Positions 1-12,800 of a DNA stretch of 64,000 nucleotides are shown piece after piece (the first letter of the stretch is position 1; each line of letters opens with the position of its first letter). The stretch is from positions 6,031,501 through 6,095,500 of the forward strand of contig OU015654.1 in assembly GCA_907165275.2 (NCBI GenBank). The letters run 5' to 3'. Origin of the DNA: Zygaena filipendulae. Its lineage: Eukaryota > Arthropoda > Insecta > Lepidoptera > Zygaenidae. The notes below the pieces were generated by a model. The model saw only the letters and a list, made by a program, of their open reading frames with translations, was not told the DNA's origin and made no database searches. Position numbers and translations under genes: made by a program.

Positions 1-551
1 GGAATTCCCGGGAGAACTCTGAAAGTACCGCTGGTAAAACTGCAGCAATCAGCTAGTAATGTATAATGCGCTTATTACACTTTGCAATTTCAGAGCACCA
101 ATTTAGGGCTCTAAATCGGATACAATTTAGGGTCCGTGAGTGAGAGAAAGAGAGCGAGTAGATAATCACACTATGACATAAAAAAAAATGTTCGTAATGC
201 TGACCAAGTCGCGCCAGCCGAGCGAGCGCGCGCGTAGCGAACGTGCCGCGGCAGCGACTGTTGATGCGCCAAATACAAATGGACAATTATTTATTATTAT
301 CATTGATATCACCATATTTTGCTTTCATAGTTCATGATTTGGCCGTCCATTTCATGAAATGCCACCATTTTAATCATTTCAATTATTAATTAATTATCAA
401 TGATTATTTGATGCGGGCTGTGGCCACAACATATCATACATATTGTAATTAAGAAAAAAAAATATTATATAAAAGTTATTAACTTATTATGTTTTTATCT
501 TTAATTATCTTTTTTTTATTATTATTTTAAACATTACGATTCAATTTCCAG

Positions 552-872
552 ATCAAGAGAGCTGGAGCCGCATGGTTCAAGATTAGTAATCTTTGGCCGC
601 GGTCCGCAAGACCGGGCAAAACTGGGTGATATCCAGCGCATCATAGCATACAAGAGATTAAACCGAAGCTTGAACAATCTGCGTAGACCAAACTACCCTT
701 TTTATGCAGTTACTTCACGAACTGGCGGTTTGTTTTTATATTATTCTTATCGTCTTTTTTTCATTGTTTGTTGTCATTTTAAATATGAAAACAATGTAAT
801 TTACAGATAGTGCCGGCCCCTCCAGGCCCTGCAGAAACTCGCTGTTCACACCAGCTCATTCCAATCTGCAAA
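552..872 (+). CDS. SIAH-like gene, first two visible exons (unknown N-terminal segment)
   Basis: Exon 552-727 follows an acceptor ending in TTTCCAG and begins in the third base of a codon. It encodes a basic stretch beginning SRELEPHGSRLVIFGRG and ending in an SRTG motif. Donor GTTTGT follows. Exon 807-872 follows TTTACAG, continues the frame and ends before a strong GTAAGT donor in phase 1. That is the phase required by the exon at 9352. I recognise no domain. No exon with an ATG could be identified in 1-551; bases 1-57 look like the tail of a common interspersed repeat. Confidence 0.6.
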
Positions 873-3800
873 GTAAGTTCAATATTCTGTCACCTAACTT
901 TATAATTATGTACTGTGATTTGTGACCTTTGACGACATAAAAAATCTTTAACATTTTTTTTTATGATTTTTGCAAAAAACTTGTGGCATTAAGACGATCG
1001 TGTGCGTGCAAATTTTCATACAAAAAGCCAAACCGTTTATCTCCCCTTAAACATAGACCAATTTTGATGATTTTTTTACATGTTATTGATGTATTGGATA
1101 ACTAGGGCTGTACGTTTTGATTTTAAAGAAATATTGCTTATAACAAAAGTTATTAGCATCTCAATATCCATATTTTTTACAAAAAATCTTCCTCGAGTTT
1201 TTTAATTTATTAAAGTTAAACTAAACTGAATTACTAAATTAGAAAAACGTACAGCCCTAGATTAAGGTGTACTGAATCTAATGACACCAAAATTGTCTCA
1301 TTTAGTGAAGGTTTAGGGGGGTAGAAAAGGTTTGGCCCGAAACAATATTTCAGAAGGAAAAAGTAGGCACTCGCCTCTAGGTCCTGCAAGTCTCTCTATC
1401 GCACGATACGGGTCGGGGGGCAGGGCCCGGTAGGAGCATTGTGTAGTGTAGGTAGTAATGTCGATGTCGAGGTGTTATCGATGTTATTATAGCCTAGGGT
1501 GGAGAATATCGATATAGCGATCGATATTGAAAGGTTAATTAGGGTTACACAAATAATACCATGAAAAAAGCCTACGAATAGGTAATTTTATTGATTACTA
1601 GCTGTTCCCTGCAGTTTCACCCACGTTAATTTTGGAGATCTCCCGGTTATTCTGAGATAAAAGTACTTACTACCTTATATTTTTTTCTGCACCTACCTGT
1701 AGGTATCTACTTACCTCTTCATTTTAGCTAACTGCGTGTAGTACGGGAGTCCAAGACGAGATTTATGGATTTACTAAAGCACGTCAGATTAACATAAGGG
1801 GCATATCTCGCACCTCCACCAAATAAATCCCTCTATACAGAGGGGCGGGTCTAGAATAACCGATCAGAATAATAAAAAAAAAAACGATAACCGGAAATAC
1901 TCGAGCGCATCAGATTGTGGGGTTCGTGGTAGTAATAATAGCCTCGACTAGCTCAAATAATAAAATAAAAGATTTTTTATAAATTTTATAAATTAGAGCT
2001 TTATGTATTTTTAAAATGTATCTAGTTCTAATCAAAAGTCAAAAAAGTCAAAATTTCAAATATAAAAAGAACAGATTAAAAAATAAATAGTAAATATTAG
2101 AAATGAGGCGGGATATCATAACGAGTGGCATACGGCCGCCTCGTTACAAGATTAAGACATAGTAGGTTAATTACATTCTGAAAACTGTGTATATGAATAA
2201 TCTGCGATTTGAACATGACGTAAGGGAGTTTTAAAGGATCACAAACTTGCAAAAAAAAACCGTCATCTCGATTTTCTAGAACGCGTTTGATGTTTTTACA
2301 TTTGGAAGTAAAATAACTCAAAGATAGCGGGAAAAATAAAATCTGCCGATTTCCACGAGCCGAAGAAACAAAAATCATCTATAAAGTATAGAACGAGCAG
2401 CTGCAGATGCTGCAGTGAAACATGTATTCCCCACTCTGGCTTTCTTTCCCTTTCTCTTTTTCTCTATCACACTCTCGCACCGTCCTCACACTACTTTCCA
2501 TCGCCATGACGTCATCACCGCATAAAACGGCATTAACCGTGTGAAATTGATAACCTCCTTATTTGAAGTCGGTTAAAATGAATATTAAAATAAGTACCAG
2601 GCAAGTATTACATCAAGCTATAGGTAGTAACTTTACACACCTACACCGTACACCTTTCATTTTAATGTAATTTTAACCGACTTCCAAAAAAAGTGGTAAA
2701 GGTAGTTTGGTAAAACTTTTTTCTATAAAAGTATGTATTGAACCGACCCACTGATCACTGATCAGTTCAAAGTTGGTGCCAAGCCCACCGTTTGGGTTGT
2801 TATGGATTATATCGGTAGGTTTTTATATTGTTGATGTCGGACGATGTTTTTTTGTTGGAAAATTTGTATGGAACTGTGAATCTAAATACCACGTAATTTG
2901 TTTTTTATATTAGTAACTGTTTTACTTTTTATTTGTTGTTTTACTTAATTTTTTTCTGAATGTACCTATTATTAAAAAAAAATATTATTTATTTTCATGC
3001 AATTTTCGCTGCATTTTATTTATCAACTTAAGTAATCTAAAAAAAAAACATATTTTTTTATTTATGTATTCATTAATTTTTACAAAGCAAGGAATTTACA
3101 ATCTTCAAAACCCAATGAGTCCCAAATCTCAACAACGCTCGAGTAAATCCCCATGTAGCATCAAGAGCTCCCGTTCTATTGCCTATGTTTTTGATTTACA
3201 AAGTAAATTGCATCTTTTTCGTTTTGTGGATAAACGTAGTTTAGCCAGTAGTTTTTCCTCTTCTATATTTCTCTTCCATTCTAAAAAGTATAAAATTATT
3301 TTAGTTGAACATAACATCTATATGTATATACATATAATAAAATTGTAACAGGTCTTGTCTGTACGTATACATGGGAGATAAATAAGAAAAAATAAATTTA
3401 GGCGACTCTATGAGTGATATAGAAGCCAAAAATATCGTTTTTAGAATTTTTGTCTGTATGTCTGTTTGTCTGTCTGTATGTTTGTATTCGTGCTACGCAA
3501 AAACTGCTGCACCAAATTGAATGCGGTTTTTTTTGTTGTATTGATAAGGGTTTAACTAATGTTTTGATTTTTTCGAAATTCCATCTGCAAGCAAGCAAAT
3601 AAAGAATTATTATTATTATTATTATAACTCGAGATATTAAAAAGAAATGCTGGTCATCCTACTAATATTATAAATGTAAAAGTGTGGATGTTTGGATATT
3701 TGGATGTTTGTTACTCAATCAGGCTACGAAATAATTCGAATATATGTAGGTAGGTAACTGCTGCCCTTGCGGCTCGCGCTTAGTTTAGTCGCGGCCGGCC

Positions 3801-6800
3801 GGCGCGGTGCCGCGTCCCCCCCACACCCGCGCGTCCCCCGCTGCTGCTTTCCTAGTGTGCGTGAGAATTTGCGCATGTTGTGTTTGTGTTGTTGACGCCA
3901 GGGGGATAGCAGAGCGGCATGAAACAGATAGACTTTTTGCAAATACCTACTCGCGACGCGTCTCGGATGGAAACGATTCTCTTAAGTTCATCTGTTAAAA
4001 AACTTTAACAAAAATATTTAGTACTAGCTGCGCCCCGCGGTTTCACCCGCGGTAATTTTGAAGTTCCCGGTAATTTTGAAGTTCCCGTGGGAATCCCGGG
4101 ATAAAAAGTACCTATGACCTCTATACCCCTGACAATGTGCATGCCAAATTTCATCCAAATCCGTTCAGCCGTTTTTGCGTGATTGAGTAACAAACATCCT
4201 AACATCTAAACATCCACACTTTCACATTTATAATATTAGTAGGATAAGATCATCGTTATCTGCAACTTGCCGGTTCAATCAGTGCTCTGCTGTTGACTCA
4301 CCATGTTCTGTGTGTGTTATATACCTACAGCACACATCTTTACATTCACGCATACTCATGGAAAAAGTATTTATATTTAATTGATGATCGTTTTTATTAA
4401 CCACCGTTAACTTATTTTATAATTTATAATAATACCGTTTGCCGGTATTATGATTAATAATAATATAATGTAATCCTCACTAATATTGTAAATGCGGAAG
4501 TGAGTTTATTTTTTTGTTTGTTTGTTATGTTTTCACGGCTAAACGGCTCAACCGATCACCACGAAATTTTGCATACCTACACATTGTCAGGGGGACATAG
4601 GCTACTTTTTATCCCAAAATCCCACGGGAATTTCGAAATTAACGAGGAAGAAACTACATTAAATTTTGCATACTACCTACACGTTGTCAAGGGTATGTAC
4701 AGAAAAAAATATAGGGTAGTAAGTACTTTTATCTCGGAATACCCGTGGGATCTCCGAAATTATAGCGGGTGAAACCGCGGGAAACAACTAGCTATATACA
4801 AATATAGTGTTAACTGTATTATAATTTCTAGGTAAAAATATAATGTGCCGTTTCGAACGTTTGTAACTTTGTACATATAGTCCGGGAGCCCTCGTACTTT
4901 GTTTTCTCAGTGACTAATAACGGGCTGAAACTTCGTAAATAGGTTTAGTTCGACAAGACGCAAAAGCTTTTCCCCTGAGAAAATTCTCGAAACGGGTAGC
5001 TAATTTGTCACCTGCTCACTTCGAGAAGGTGATAAACATTTCGATTTGGTGGGGTGTCGAAATTAAATGAGTAACAGTAAAATTTGTTAGTGAAATGTTA
5101 AGGCTCGTGGTGTCGCCAACGACCTTGGGCGTTGAGGCGTGGCCTAATTTTCTCGCCCCCGCTACCCGCACCCAAACATCGCGCGATAATGTACGTAGGG
5201 TCAGTGGAACAGTTATCGGCACTCCATCAAATCTATCATTATTTTAATTGATATTACATTGAGTCATGCAAATATTTTTATATCGTATTTTTTATGTTTT
5301 ATTTTAATACTTTAATAATGAAGGTAAATAATTATTGATGTTTATTTTTATTATATTGTAATTTTACTATAAAGGATTAATGATATCAAATTCGTAGTTA
5401 AATAGGTAGTTAAATTAATTTATTATTTTACAATTTAGTACTTATTTAGTACAATTTAGTACCTATACACAAATTGATTTTTTTCTTTTCACATATTTAG
5501 TGTACCTATTTGGTACCTTTAGGTACCGAATTTATTTTTAATTTATATCGTCCCAGAAAAAAGTAGTAGACTAATCAAAATTTTCGCCGTAAGAAAACAT
5601 ATTTGCTGTAAGTAACAAAACACCAACTTTTCACCAGAAACATTTTTTTTATAAAATTGAAAATAAAGCAACTTTTTAACAAGAACTGACAGAATTGTGA
5701 TTTTTTTTGTACATAGTTTTGTTAAGTTAAGGGTGCGCTCCGCCAGATTATGCAGCTCTTATCCGATAGAGGCCGCGGACGGCGCCATAAAAGAGTTTTC
5801 TCAATTTACAGAGAATCACAAGGTTAAAAAATAGATTTTGATGATGGCTGCGAGAGAATGAGTGTTTAATACATCTTTAATTTAAAATTTTTATATGGCT
5901 TTACGCGCATTATTATCCTTTAACTACACGAAAATATCGAATAACTGGCCGAAACGTAGTCACACACACATGCAAATCGATTAATACTAGACGATTAGGA
6001 TTCGTAATTTGGCTACCTCAACAAGAGTCTCGGTGGTGTGCGTCTTTTTTTGTAAACTATGAATCGTGAAAATCTTGTGTTCAAACCTTAGATTTCGATT
6101 CCACTTTTTGACCACGTGATCACATAGATATGACGAAAACATGAAGTTTGAGTACCAACACGATGGGTCTGTAACTTGTGGTTTCCGAGATACAGGCTAT
6201 CGAAGATTTGATCTCGTGATCACATAGATATCACGAAAACATGAAGTTTGAGTACCAACACGATGGGTCTGTAACTTGTAGTTTCCGAGATATAGCCTAT
6301 CGAATATTTGACCACGTGATCACATAGATATGACGAAAACATGAAGTTCGAGTACCAACACGACGGGTCTGTAACTTGTATTTTCCGAGATATAGGCTAT
6401 CTAACATTAGATCACGTGATCACATAGATATGACGAAAACATGAAGTTTGAGTACCAACACGATGGGTCTGTAACTTGTAGTTTCCGAGATATAGGCTAT
6501 CGAAAATTTGACCACGTGATCACATAGATATGACGAAAACATGAAGTTTGAGTACCAACACGATGGGTCTGTAACTTGTAGATTCCGAGATACAGGCTAT
6601 CGAAAATTTGACCACGTGATCACATAGATATGACGAAAACATGAAGTTTGAGTACCAACACGATGGGTTTGTAACTTGTAGTTTCCGAGATATAGGCTAT
6701 CGAAAATTTGACCACGTGATCACATAGATATGACGAAAACATGAAGTTTGAGTACCAACACGATGGGTCTGTAACTTGTAGTTTCCGAGATACAGGCTAT

Positions 6801-9800
6801 CGAAGATTTGATCACGTGATCACATAGATATCACGAAAACATGAAGTTTGAGTACCAACACGATGGGTCTGTAACTTGTAGTTTCCGAGATATAGCTTGT
6901 TGAAAATTTGACCATGTGATCACATAGATATCACGAAAACATGAAGTTTGAGTACCAACACGATGGGTCTGTAACTTGTAGTTTCCGAGATATAAGTTAT
7001 TGGAAATTTGACCACGTGATCACATAGATATCACGAAAACATGACGTTTGAGTACCAACACGATGGGTCTGTAACTTGTAGTTCCGAGACTATATCTCGG
7101 AACACACGTTGCATCACGTGGTCACATAAGACACAATAAAAATATTATTCTTTACTCATCGTGAAAACAAGAAAGAGATAGCAAGAATTTATTCAACACA
7201 AAAATATAAAATACTTTATCCGTAAGTTACGTTATACCTCATCGTACGTGACGCAGAACCAAAACGTCTTTTCCAACTTTCCACAAGTTATTTGTATTCG
7301 CTTCGGCTACTAATAGGTACCTACTACATCAGTAATAGGTATATTTTCAAATACAATTCTAAATTATCTTGGTAGGCAAAATTGTCAAAACTCACGGCAC
7401 AACGCCGCGCCACCTTGTGATCCTTTTGGAATTCACTACAAACTATTGCATTCGGGGGACTTGTCAGTCTACAGCCTAACTACAGCTGTTTATAGACCGG
7501 GCCGCCATTTTCGTACACTTATAAGTGTATTCGTTCTCTCACACAAGCAAAGGTTCGACCGAAATTTAATTCATTTTGAAATGATTGTAATTATGTTATT
7601 TCTTCACTATAATATGCAAAGATTTTGGGCTGTGCGTTATCGTAACAAGTAGTAGTATTTTATTAAATGAAGTCTAATAAATAAAAACAGGCGGAATGCC
7701 TTTAATATAGCTACGGCAGTTTGTATGAAAACTAGACCTTTAGACCCACCTTAATGTTAGTTGCAATTAAAATATTTTCACTAAAGTTACAAGGAAACAG
7801 GTTTTACTACTTACAGCATTCTTCGATTTGTATGCAGATAGAAAATTGCTGTATATTTTCCGATATCTAAAATGCTGTAGCTGTATATTTTTATTTTTAT
7901 TAATTTATTGATTAATTTAGTAAAAGAAAGTAATAAAACAAAAATGTGTTTATAAAATTGCCTTTTGTTACAAAAAAATACAATGAACCAATAATTAAAA
8001 TTCAGTGAAGTCCAGTTGCCCAACTTTTTGCAGCTTTTTTTTTCGTGGCATTTTTGATGTCGCTACCTTATTTTGCTCACAAAATTAATTTGGCGTAACC
8101 AAGCGGATTGCGACAGCGCGACGCACAGCCTACCCGTTTGAATGCCAGCGCCAGACTGACTCCCGTCGCCCGCGCACGGACCCGCTCGTGACCATTTGTA
8201 GTGAATGTGGTATAAAAAACATTTCGTCAAAACTATGTATTATTTTGGAACGATAAATGCTCAGTTTTAAGTTAAACAAGTTAGCAATCTTTTCCTGAAA
8301 GAATCGTGAAATTATCACTTGTAGTTTAGAAGCAGTAGCGTATTTCAAGTTGAAAACAGCTTCATTTCAATGTTTTTTTTTGAATAGTATTTTGTAGACT
8401 ACAATTTATTTAAATGCTCAGATTGAAGTTCATATATCAATCTTTAATATATGTTAATTCTGGAATCGTCAGTAGGCTAATTTATGAGCTTTAGGGCCTC
8501 AAAAATGATCGTTTCACGACTCCATGCGCCTTAAGATAATTGGATGATAAACCCAGAAAAATAATTGTCCTCCAAAATGATTGGTTTGACTGGAGAGTCC
8601 TCCATTCCGAATATGTACAATGTACAAATTGATTGACCGGCTGAATTTTTGTATGCAGCTTAGTAAATATTTGTATCAGCTTAGTAAATGAAATGGCCAT
8701 AAAGTCCTAAGTGGTGCGTTTTCCCAGTCCTACGCTTCGAAGTTTTTGATTCCATGGAACATTTTTAGCTTCCCGTTTCGAGAATTTTCTCAGGGGAAAA
8801 GCTTTTGCGTCTTGTCGAACTAAACCTATTTACGAAGTTTCAGCCTGTTATTAGTCACTGAGAAAACAAGTACGGAGGCTATTATTTGCTGTGGTATAAT
8901 AAAATCCAAGCATTATTAGATATTACAACAATTTTTACAATTAAAATTTGTAATAAATTTTTGCCAACCGAAAGTTCACAAAAAAATATTTTGACTCATA
9001 TTTTGTCTGTATTGATATCACATTCACATACGCGTACCTATGTATATTAACTTACATGCACACTTACTTACACATTATATTCAAACTTTTAACCATCACC
9101 AAAACTATAAAACCTGTGTTTTGCAAACAGAAAGTTTCAAAATTAATTCGGCCCATATTTGTCTTTATTAATACTCCTCTTACCGCATAACTACAAGAGT
9201 AAGTGCATACCTACAAATTTATTATAACTGAAAAAAAAAAATTGAACTACCCCCCGTGATCAAGCGTGGCATTTTGAAGGCCCCTCTCCTGAACGGGTCT
9301 CGTATTATGTGTATTGGGTACGTTCCCTATATTATTGGGATTTAATTACAGCCGTACGAACGTCGCCATCGAGCAGTAGAACTCCGAGCGAGGCGGTCCT
9401 TGCGTCGTCCGCGGAGCGCGTACGAAGCTGGCAGACGGCCCACGCCGCCGACGCCGCCGACGCCGCCGACGCCGCCGACGCCACGGACGCGCCGCGCGCC
9501 GCCGCGCCCGACCCGGACGTCGCAGTGGCGGGTAAAGTGAACCTGTATTATATACTCGCTGTTGCCCGCAATTTAAATAGCGCTAATTTCGGAGTTGCTG
9601 CGCAAATTGCGGGATTAAAAGTACCCACCCAATGCCCTTTTCTGTACCCCTGACAACGTGTTTGCAAAATTTGATGATGTGTGGTCGCGCCCTTAAAACG
9701 TGAAAGTGTAACAAACACACAAACTCAAATTCGCATTTATAATATTAGTTAGGATTGTCAGGATTGTATTTTTAGAAAATAACTCTGATTTTAACTATTT

Positions 9801-12800
9801 AAATAACCGCAAATATAGAAAATGGTAAAGCGAATACGTCCGTGGATGCCTCTCGCGTCGGTGGCTGTCATGTCGCTGCCAGTAGTGTTGCCACTTTTCA
9901 TGCCGAGTCTCCTAACAGTATATTATCTGACAAAGTGACAGAAAAAAATCTATACTGTTATTCAGAGATATAAAAGTTACAAATTTTCAGTGGACAACAC
10001 ACCAAACGTATCAGCTGATAGAGCATCGCTCGAAGCGATAGTTGAAATCGACGAAGAGCCAGATGAGAACCAAAACCGGAACAATGGTAATGCAGACCAG
10101 CCAGACGATCAGGGCGAACGCAATGCGACGAATGAGGTGAGAATTCATTGTTACTCGCGTAAATTATGTTACATTCTCGGGAATGGGCTATATGACCAAA
10201 TGTTAATTTTTAGTCCATCTATAATTAATAAAAAAATTTTTTCTTTTTACGTAATCAAAAAATAATGGCGATACATTGAGTTCAAATTACGTTTAACGTC
10301 ACGCTTAGGTACACTTTATACTTAGTGATGACGTCACGACCTCCTACTTCTAAACTTTAATGCGTTTTATCTAACAAATAGCTGTTCCCCGCGATTTCAC
10401 CCGCGTTAATTTCGGCGCCCCCTTGGGAATTCCGGAATGAAAAGTACCCTATGTCCTTCTCGGTAAATAAAAATGCGGCTATATTTGAATTAACCGTATT
10501 ATCTGTATTGTTTCAGGGAACACTTAACGGAAACGAACCAACCCCAGAATGTTCGCAGAATCGCGGCCTAAAGAGACAAAGAGATGGTACGCTATCACGT
10601 AATATTTTCATATTCTCACTTTCCACCTACCTATGTCGATGAAACCGAGCCATATTTAAAATGAACAATGTTTTCGTTTTTTGACAAGTTGTGAACAAAA
10701 ACAAATATTTAAAAGTATAATATATATTAAATACATTTTTTTAAAATGTTTAACAATGTTTAACAGGTGACGACGACAATTCCAAACCGGCAACATTGAG
10801 AAAACTTAATCAAGTAAGTTCACATCAGTAACATATTTATCTTCAAGCATCAGTGAGAAATCAGCCGAATTCTTGCTTAGAAAATTAGCTAGCTAGAAAA
10901 TTACGGCACAGCAATATTTCTTACTGGCTGTACGCCATAGTAATCTTCATATAAAACAAATTGCCTTTTTCGCGTGTTTCACAAGGTTTACAAACTACTT
11001 GATATCTAATATACAGGCTGTTGTTTTGGTCAACAACGCCCGTCACAGAGGTGGTTGTACTAACGATACTGATGTCAAAAAAAATATAAAAAAAAAAAAA
11101 TTATTTTTTCAAGGAAAATCCGAAAAAATTATTTATTTTGTTTATACAAGCGGGCGAGCCTACGCTACCGGTCGTTGACCGCGCGCGCGGCGCGCATCAT
11201 ATGGGATGCAATAGTACCTACGTACATAGTACCTACATACACCCCGCCTCGGTGGGAACGCGGGCGAATGCGGCGGGGCGGGCGGGCGGCGGGGGCCGGG
11301 GGGCGCGGCGATGTGCCACCCCCGCCCGCCGGCGCTAGCGCCAGCGGCCAGCGCCAGGCGCCAGCCAGTCTGCCTCCCACAGCCGCGGCTATTGCGCGTG
11401 CGTTGTTTCTGTGCTAAAATGGCTCGGTCGTTCGCAGGATTAACCAATAGTGAAATTTACGATTTATTGAGTATTTACCTTCGTAATAGCGAAGATGAAG
11501 CGAGTAGTGTGGCCGAGTGGAGTGCGACGTTTTCAACTCGTCCAAGTGAAACTCGTTACACCATAAGGACTGTTGTTTTTAGTCTCAGGGAATGGGAAAC
11601 ATTCGCTATACCTCGTCACACAACAGGTAGAGGTCAATCTGGGCTCCCTGTTAATGTTCAAGATGCAGTCCTTGAATACCTACTTTCGTGCGCAGCCGCG
11701 CGCGAATACCTACCTGGGATGCTGGGCGAAGCTTTGGCATTGACCATTTAACATCGGAGTTTGGTGATCGTTGGATAGGAAGAGGTGGACCCATACCGTG
11801 GCCACCACGTTCACCCGATCTAACTCAATTGGACTTTTATTTGTGGGGTGACGTAAAGTGGTACGCATGACGAATACGACACATTAAAACAAGAGATACT
11901 GAACGCTTTAGAAGTGATTACGAAGAATGAAACTGTTTTATCGCGATTAAAAGACAATTTGCGATGTCGTGCTTCTGTGTGCGTCGCGCAACGCGGTACA
12001 CATTGAACAGATAAACCGTTAACGTAAAATCAGTGTAAATAAAAAAAACTTTTAGAAGACTTCGTGTTATGTGTAATCAATAATTTGTAAATCACGTTTA
12101 ATGATTGTAAATAAGTTCGTTCACCTTTTTAAATACGCCAAAGGTACTTAATAACAGCGCCATAGAACTTTAATGGATATTATTAATGGATAAAAATGTC
12201 ATTTCTAATTAAATAACTTCTAAATTATTCAGTTCCTTTGCCGGTCCTAAGTCCAGTAAAGTATGGAGGGAAAGAGAGTCTAAAATGTTTTGTTTACTTA
12301 CCGTGATCTAAATAGGTAAAACGTTTGTGCAAAAGTAGGTAGGTACCGGCGACGACGCGACGCGCGATGTAGCTGCTCGTAGCGCGTAGATGTCGTAGCT
12401 CTAGTCTACGCGCTAAGGCTTTACCAATTACCATTTAATGTAAACATTTTTAACCGACTTCCAAAAAGGAGGAGGTTCTATTTAGATATCTTGTGCAGAG
12501 ATTTTCTTTTAAATAATGTTCCGAATTATAAAAAATATATTTTTTTTATATTTTTTTTAGAACCCATATTAGTTATATTACTACCTCCGTTACGCGCGTT
12601 GCTGACCAAAACAACAGCTTGTATATAAATCACGTGTCACGTTGTTTGTCCGCGATGGACTCCGAAACTACTGAACGGATTTTGATAAAATTTTACAACC
12701 ATTTATAATATGGTCCAACTTAAAAGATAGGATAGTTTTTATCCCGGAATTCCCTCGGGAACTGAAGGACATAGAGTAATTTTTTCCCGCAACCTCCGGG

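Larger units (their letters stand above)
873..9351 (+). other. SIAH-like gene intron 2, repeat-filled
   Basis: This 8.5 kb intron has no credible coding region. It holds repeats listed separately: a long inverted-copy repeat at 1740-2578, fragments of the lepidopteran GCGGTTTCACCC family (4023-4247, 4474-4793), an (ATT)n run near 3606-3627, the inverted repeat at 4887-5003 and 8765-8880, and the 100-bp array at 6111-7101. Open frames at 3064, 7446, 7811 and 8491 look like chance. Confidence 0.7.

Noticed and set aside
2097..2378. Minus-strand 93-codon open frame
   Set aside because: It lies inside a dispersed repeat; the matching part of the other copy (about 17710-17820) stops early, so it is not a conserved protein.
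6111..7101. Possible CRISPR array or tandem protein repeat
   Set aside because: The units are head to tail with no spacers, and 100 bp is not a multiple of three, so no continuous reading frame exists.
11160..11447. Overlapping long frames on both strands
   Set aside because: They arise from the GC-rich block with few stop codons; compositions are Arg/Ala/Pro/Gly-rich and no family is recognisable.
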